A DNA stretch of 6,319 bases from an uncultured Corynebacterium sp. (GTDB lineage: Bacteria > Actinomycetota > Actinomycetes > Mycobacteriales > Mycobacteriaceae). The translations under genes were made by a program, and so were the position numbers. The notes under the pieces were generated by a model. The model was not told the DNA's origin. It searched no databases and saw only the letters and a program-made list of their open reading frames with translations. Shown here one piece after another: positions 5,927-6,319 of this stretch. The stretch is from NCBI RefSeq assembly GCF_946221935.1, contig NZ_CAMIGN010000025.1, positions 1 to 6,319 of the forward strand, in the 5' to 3' direction. How positions within the stretch are numbered: position 1 is the first letter of the stretch; each line of letters starts with the position of its first letter.

Positions 5927-5940
5927 CGCGCACCATCGTA
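5927..5940 (-). promoter_or_regulatory. -10 box candidate for popT
   Basis: Minus-strand TACGAT (5935-5940) fits TAnnnT and ends 8 nt before the popT ATG, so the transcript would be leaderless or carry a 1-2 nt leader. No good -35 box or ribosome site is seen, and the motif is short, so this is tentative. Confidence 0.3.
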
Positions 5941-6043
5941 CTGGACGCCCTCAATAGCTCCCGCCTAACGCGCGGCCAAAACGCCATGTTTGCGCTGTTC
6001 ACTGTGGTCGTGTAGCGTTATGCGCGTTGTGCGCCCTCTTTTT

Positions 6044-6114
6044 TAGACTTTGTGACGCCCCAGTGTGAGCGTCTTAGGGGTTCCCGCCAGGTAATTGACG
6101 CTGGTGGGGGCGTC
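6044..6114 (+). promoter_or_regulatory. GC-rich alternating inverted repeats upstream of rpsA, possible structured leader
   Basis: GACGC at 6054 and 6097 and its complement GCGTC at 6069 and 6110 alternate, so segments 1-2 plus 3-4, or 2-3, or 1-4 can pair. A strong hairpin CCCGCCAG/CTGGTGGG (6083-6090 with 6101-6108, one G-T wobble) overlaps them, and GACGCCCC/GGGGCGTC (6054-6061 with 6107-6114) can enclose it. A TAGACT box at 6044-6049 could start a transcript near 6056 that includes all of this. No T tail follows on either strand, so a plain terminator is unlikely. Confidence 0.35.
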
Positions 6115-6136
6115 GAAAAAGAAGGGTTTGCAGAAC

Positions 6137-6178
6137 TAGAGTAACTGTCCATCTTCTATTTCTATTCGTTCCGAAAGA
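6137..6178 (+). promoter_or_regulatory. Proximal rpsA promoter and ribosome-binding site candidates
   Basis: TAGAGT (6137-6142) fits TAnnnT and would start transcription near 6149, giving a leader of about 40 nt. GAAAGA (6173-6178) lies 10 nt before the ATG and is a weak Shine-Dalgarno match. No clear -35 box is seen at 17-18 bp. Weak ribosome sites are common for S1 genes. Confidence 0.4.
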
Positions 6179-6188
6179 CATTCAACAT

Positions 6189-6319
6189 ATGCCCACCAAC
6201 AACGTCCCTCAGGTAGCCATTAACGACATTGGCTCTGCTGAGGATTTCCTCGCTGCCGTCGACTCCACCATCAAGTACTTCAACGATGGTGACATTGTCG
6301 AGGGCACCGTCGTCAAGGT
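6189..6319 (+). CDS. rpsA: 30S ribosomal protein S1, N-terminal part (cut by window end)
   Basis: Only the first 43 codons and two bases are present. They begin MPTNNVPQVAINDIGSAED and contain IKYFNDGDIVEGTVVK, the conserved start of actinobacterial S1 and the first strand of its first S1 (OB-fold) RNA-binding repeat. S1 binds mRNA on the small ribosomal subunit; the rest of the gene, with further S1 repeats, lies beyond the window. The ATG at 6189 is the family start. The gene diverges from popT across a 262-bp intergenic region; the polA to rpsA neighbourhood is also found in mycobacteria, supporting core-chromosome status. Confidence 0.96.
   Translation, partial: MPTNNVPQVAINDIGSAEDFLAAVDSTIKYFNDGDIVEGTVVK

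Noticed and set aside
5238..5957. A 239-codon plus-strand open frame opposite popT
   Set aside because: It mirrors the popT reading frame; its Ala/Arg/Thr/Pro-rich product has no domain signature, while the minus strand encodes a clear DUF368 protein.
6022..6044. Terminator GCGC-GTTGT-GCGC followed by six T residues
   Set aside because: The stem is only 4 bp, CCTC separates it from the T run, and no upstream plus-strand gene ends nearby, since popT diverges from rpsA.
6056..6075. Possible second copy of the tRNA acceptor end (GCCCCAG)
   Set aside because: Only the short string GCCCCAG is shared; the T arm and flanks do not match, so it is not an attachment-site repeat.

Overview
The window looks like a high-GC Gram-positive chromosome, most likely Corynebacterium or a close mycolic-acid relative. 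The evidence is the actinobacterial form of DNA polymerase I (859 residues, inactive-looking proofreading site, Tyr in motif B), an S1 N-terminus of mycobacterial/corynebacterial type, and several TAnnnT -10 boxes placed so that transcripts would be leaderless or nearly so. Species cannot be fixed from this sequence.

Positions 1 to about 2230 look like accessory DNA, visibly more AT-rich than the polA region. On the minus strand a prophage-style HTH regulator (1150-1662) is followed 46 bp later by a RhuM-family gene (48-1103), then by the first 14 codons of a further minus-strand gene that runs off the window. On the plus strand, divergent from the regulator, is a small coiled-coil protein of unknown function (1770-2120). 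The 107-bp divergent region holds a well-spaced leaderless promoter for the regulator with a palindrome inside its spacer, plus a direct repeat around a second -10 box. This is the layout of an autoregulated phage-type switch.

Positions 2121-2453 form a boundary. A weak terminator, two pairs of short tandem repeats with about one helical turn of periodicity, and a strong terminator lie downstream of a minus-strand tRNA gene (2305-2378, anticodon CAA). The tRNA 3' end points toward the accessory DNA, as expected if a phage or island integrated there. No integrase or second attachment site is inside the window, so this is inference.

Positions 2454-6319 are core chromosome: polA (plus), a convergent DUF368/PopT undecaprenyl-phosphate translocase gene whose stop codon overlaps that of polA, and the start of rpsA (ribosomal protein S1), cut by the window end. 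The 262 bp between popT and rpsA holds the promoters of both genes and an unusual GC-rich set of alternating complementary pentamers. No CRISPR array, transposase or rRNA was seen.
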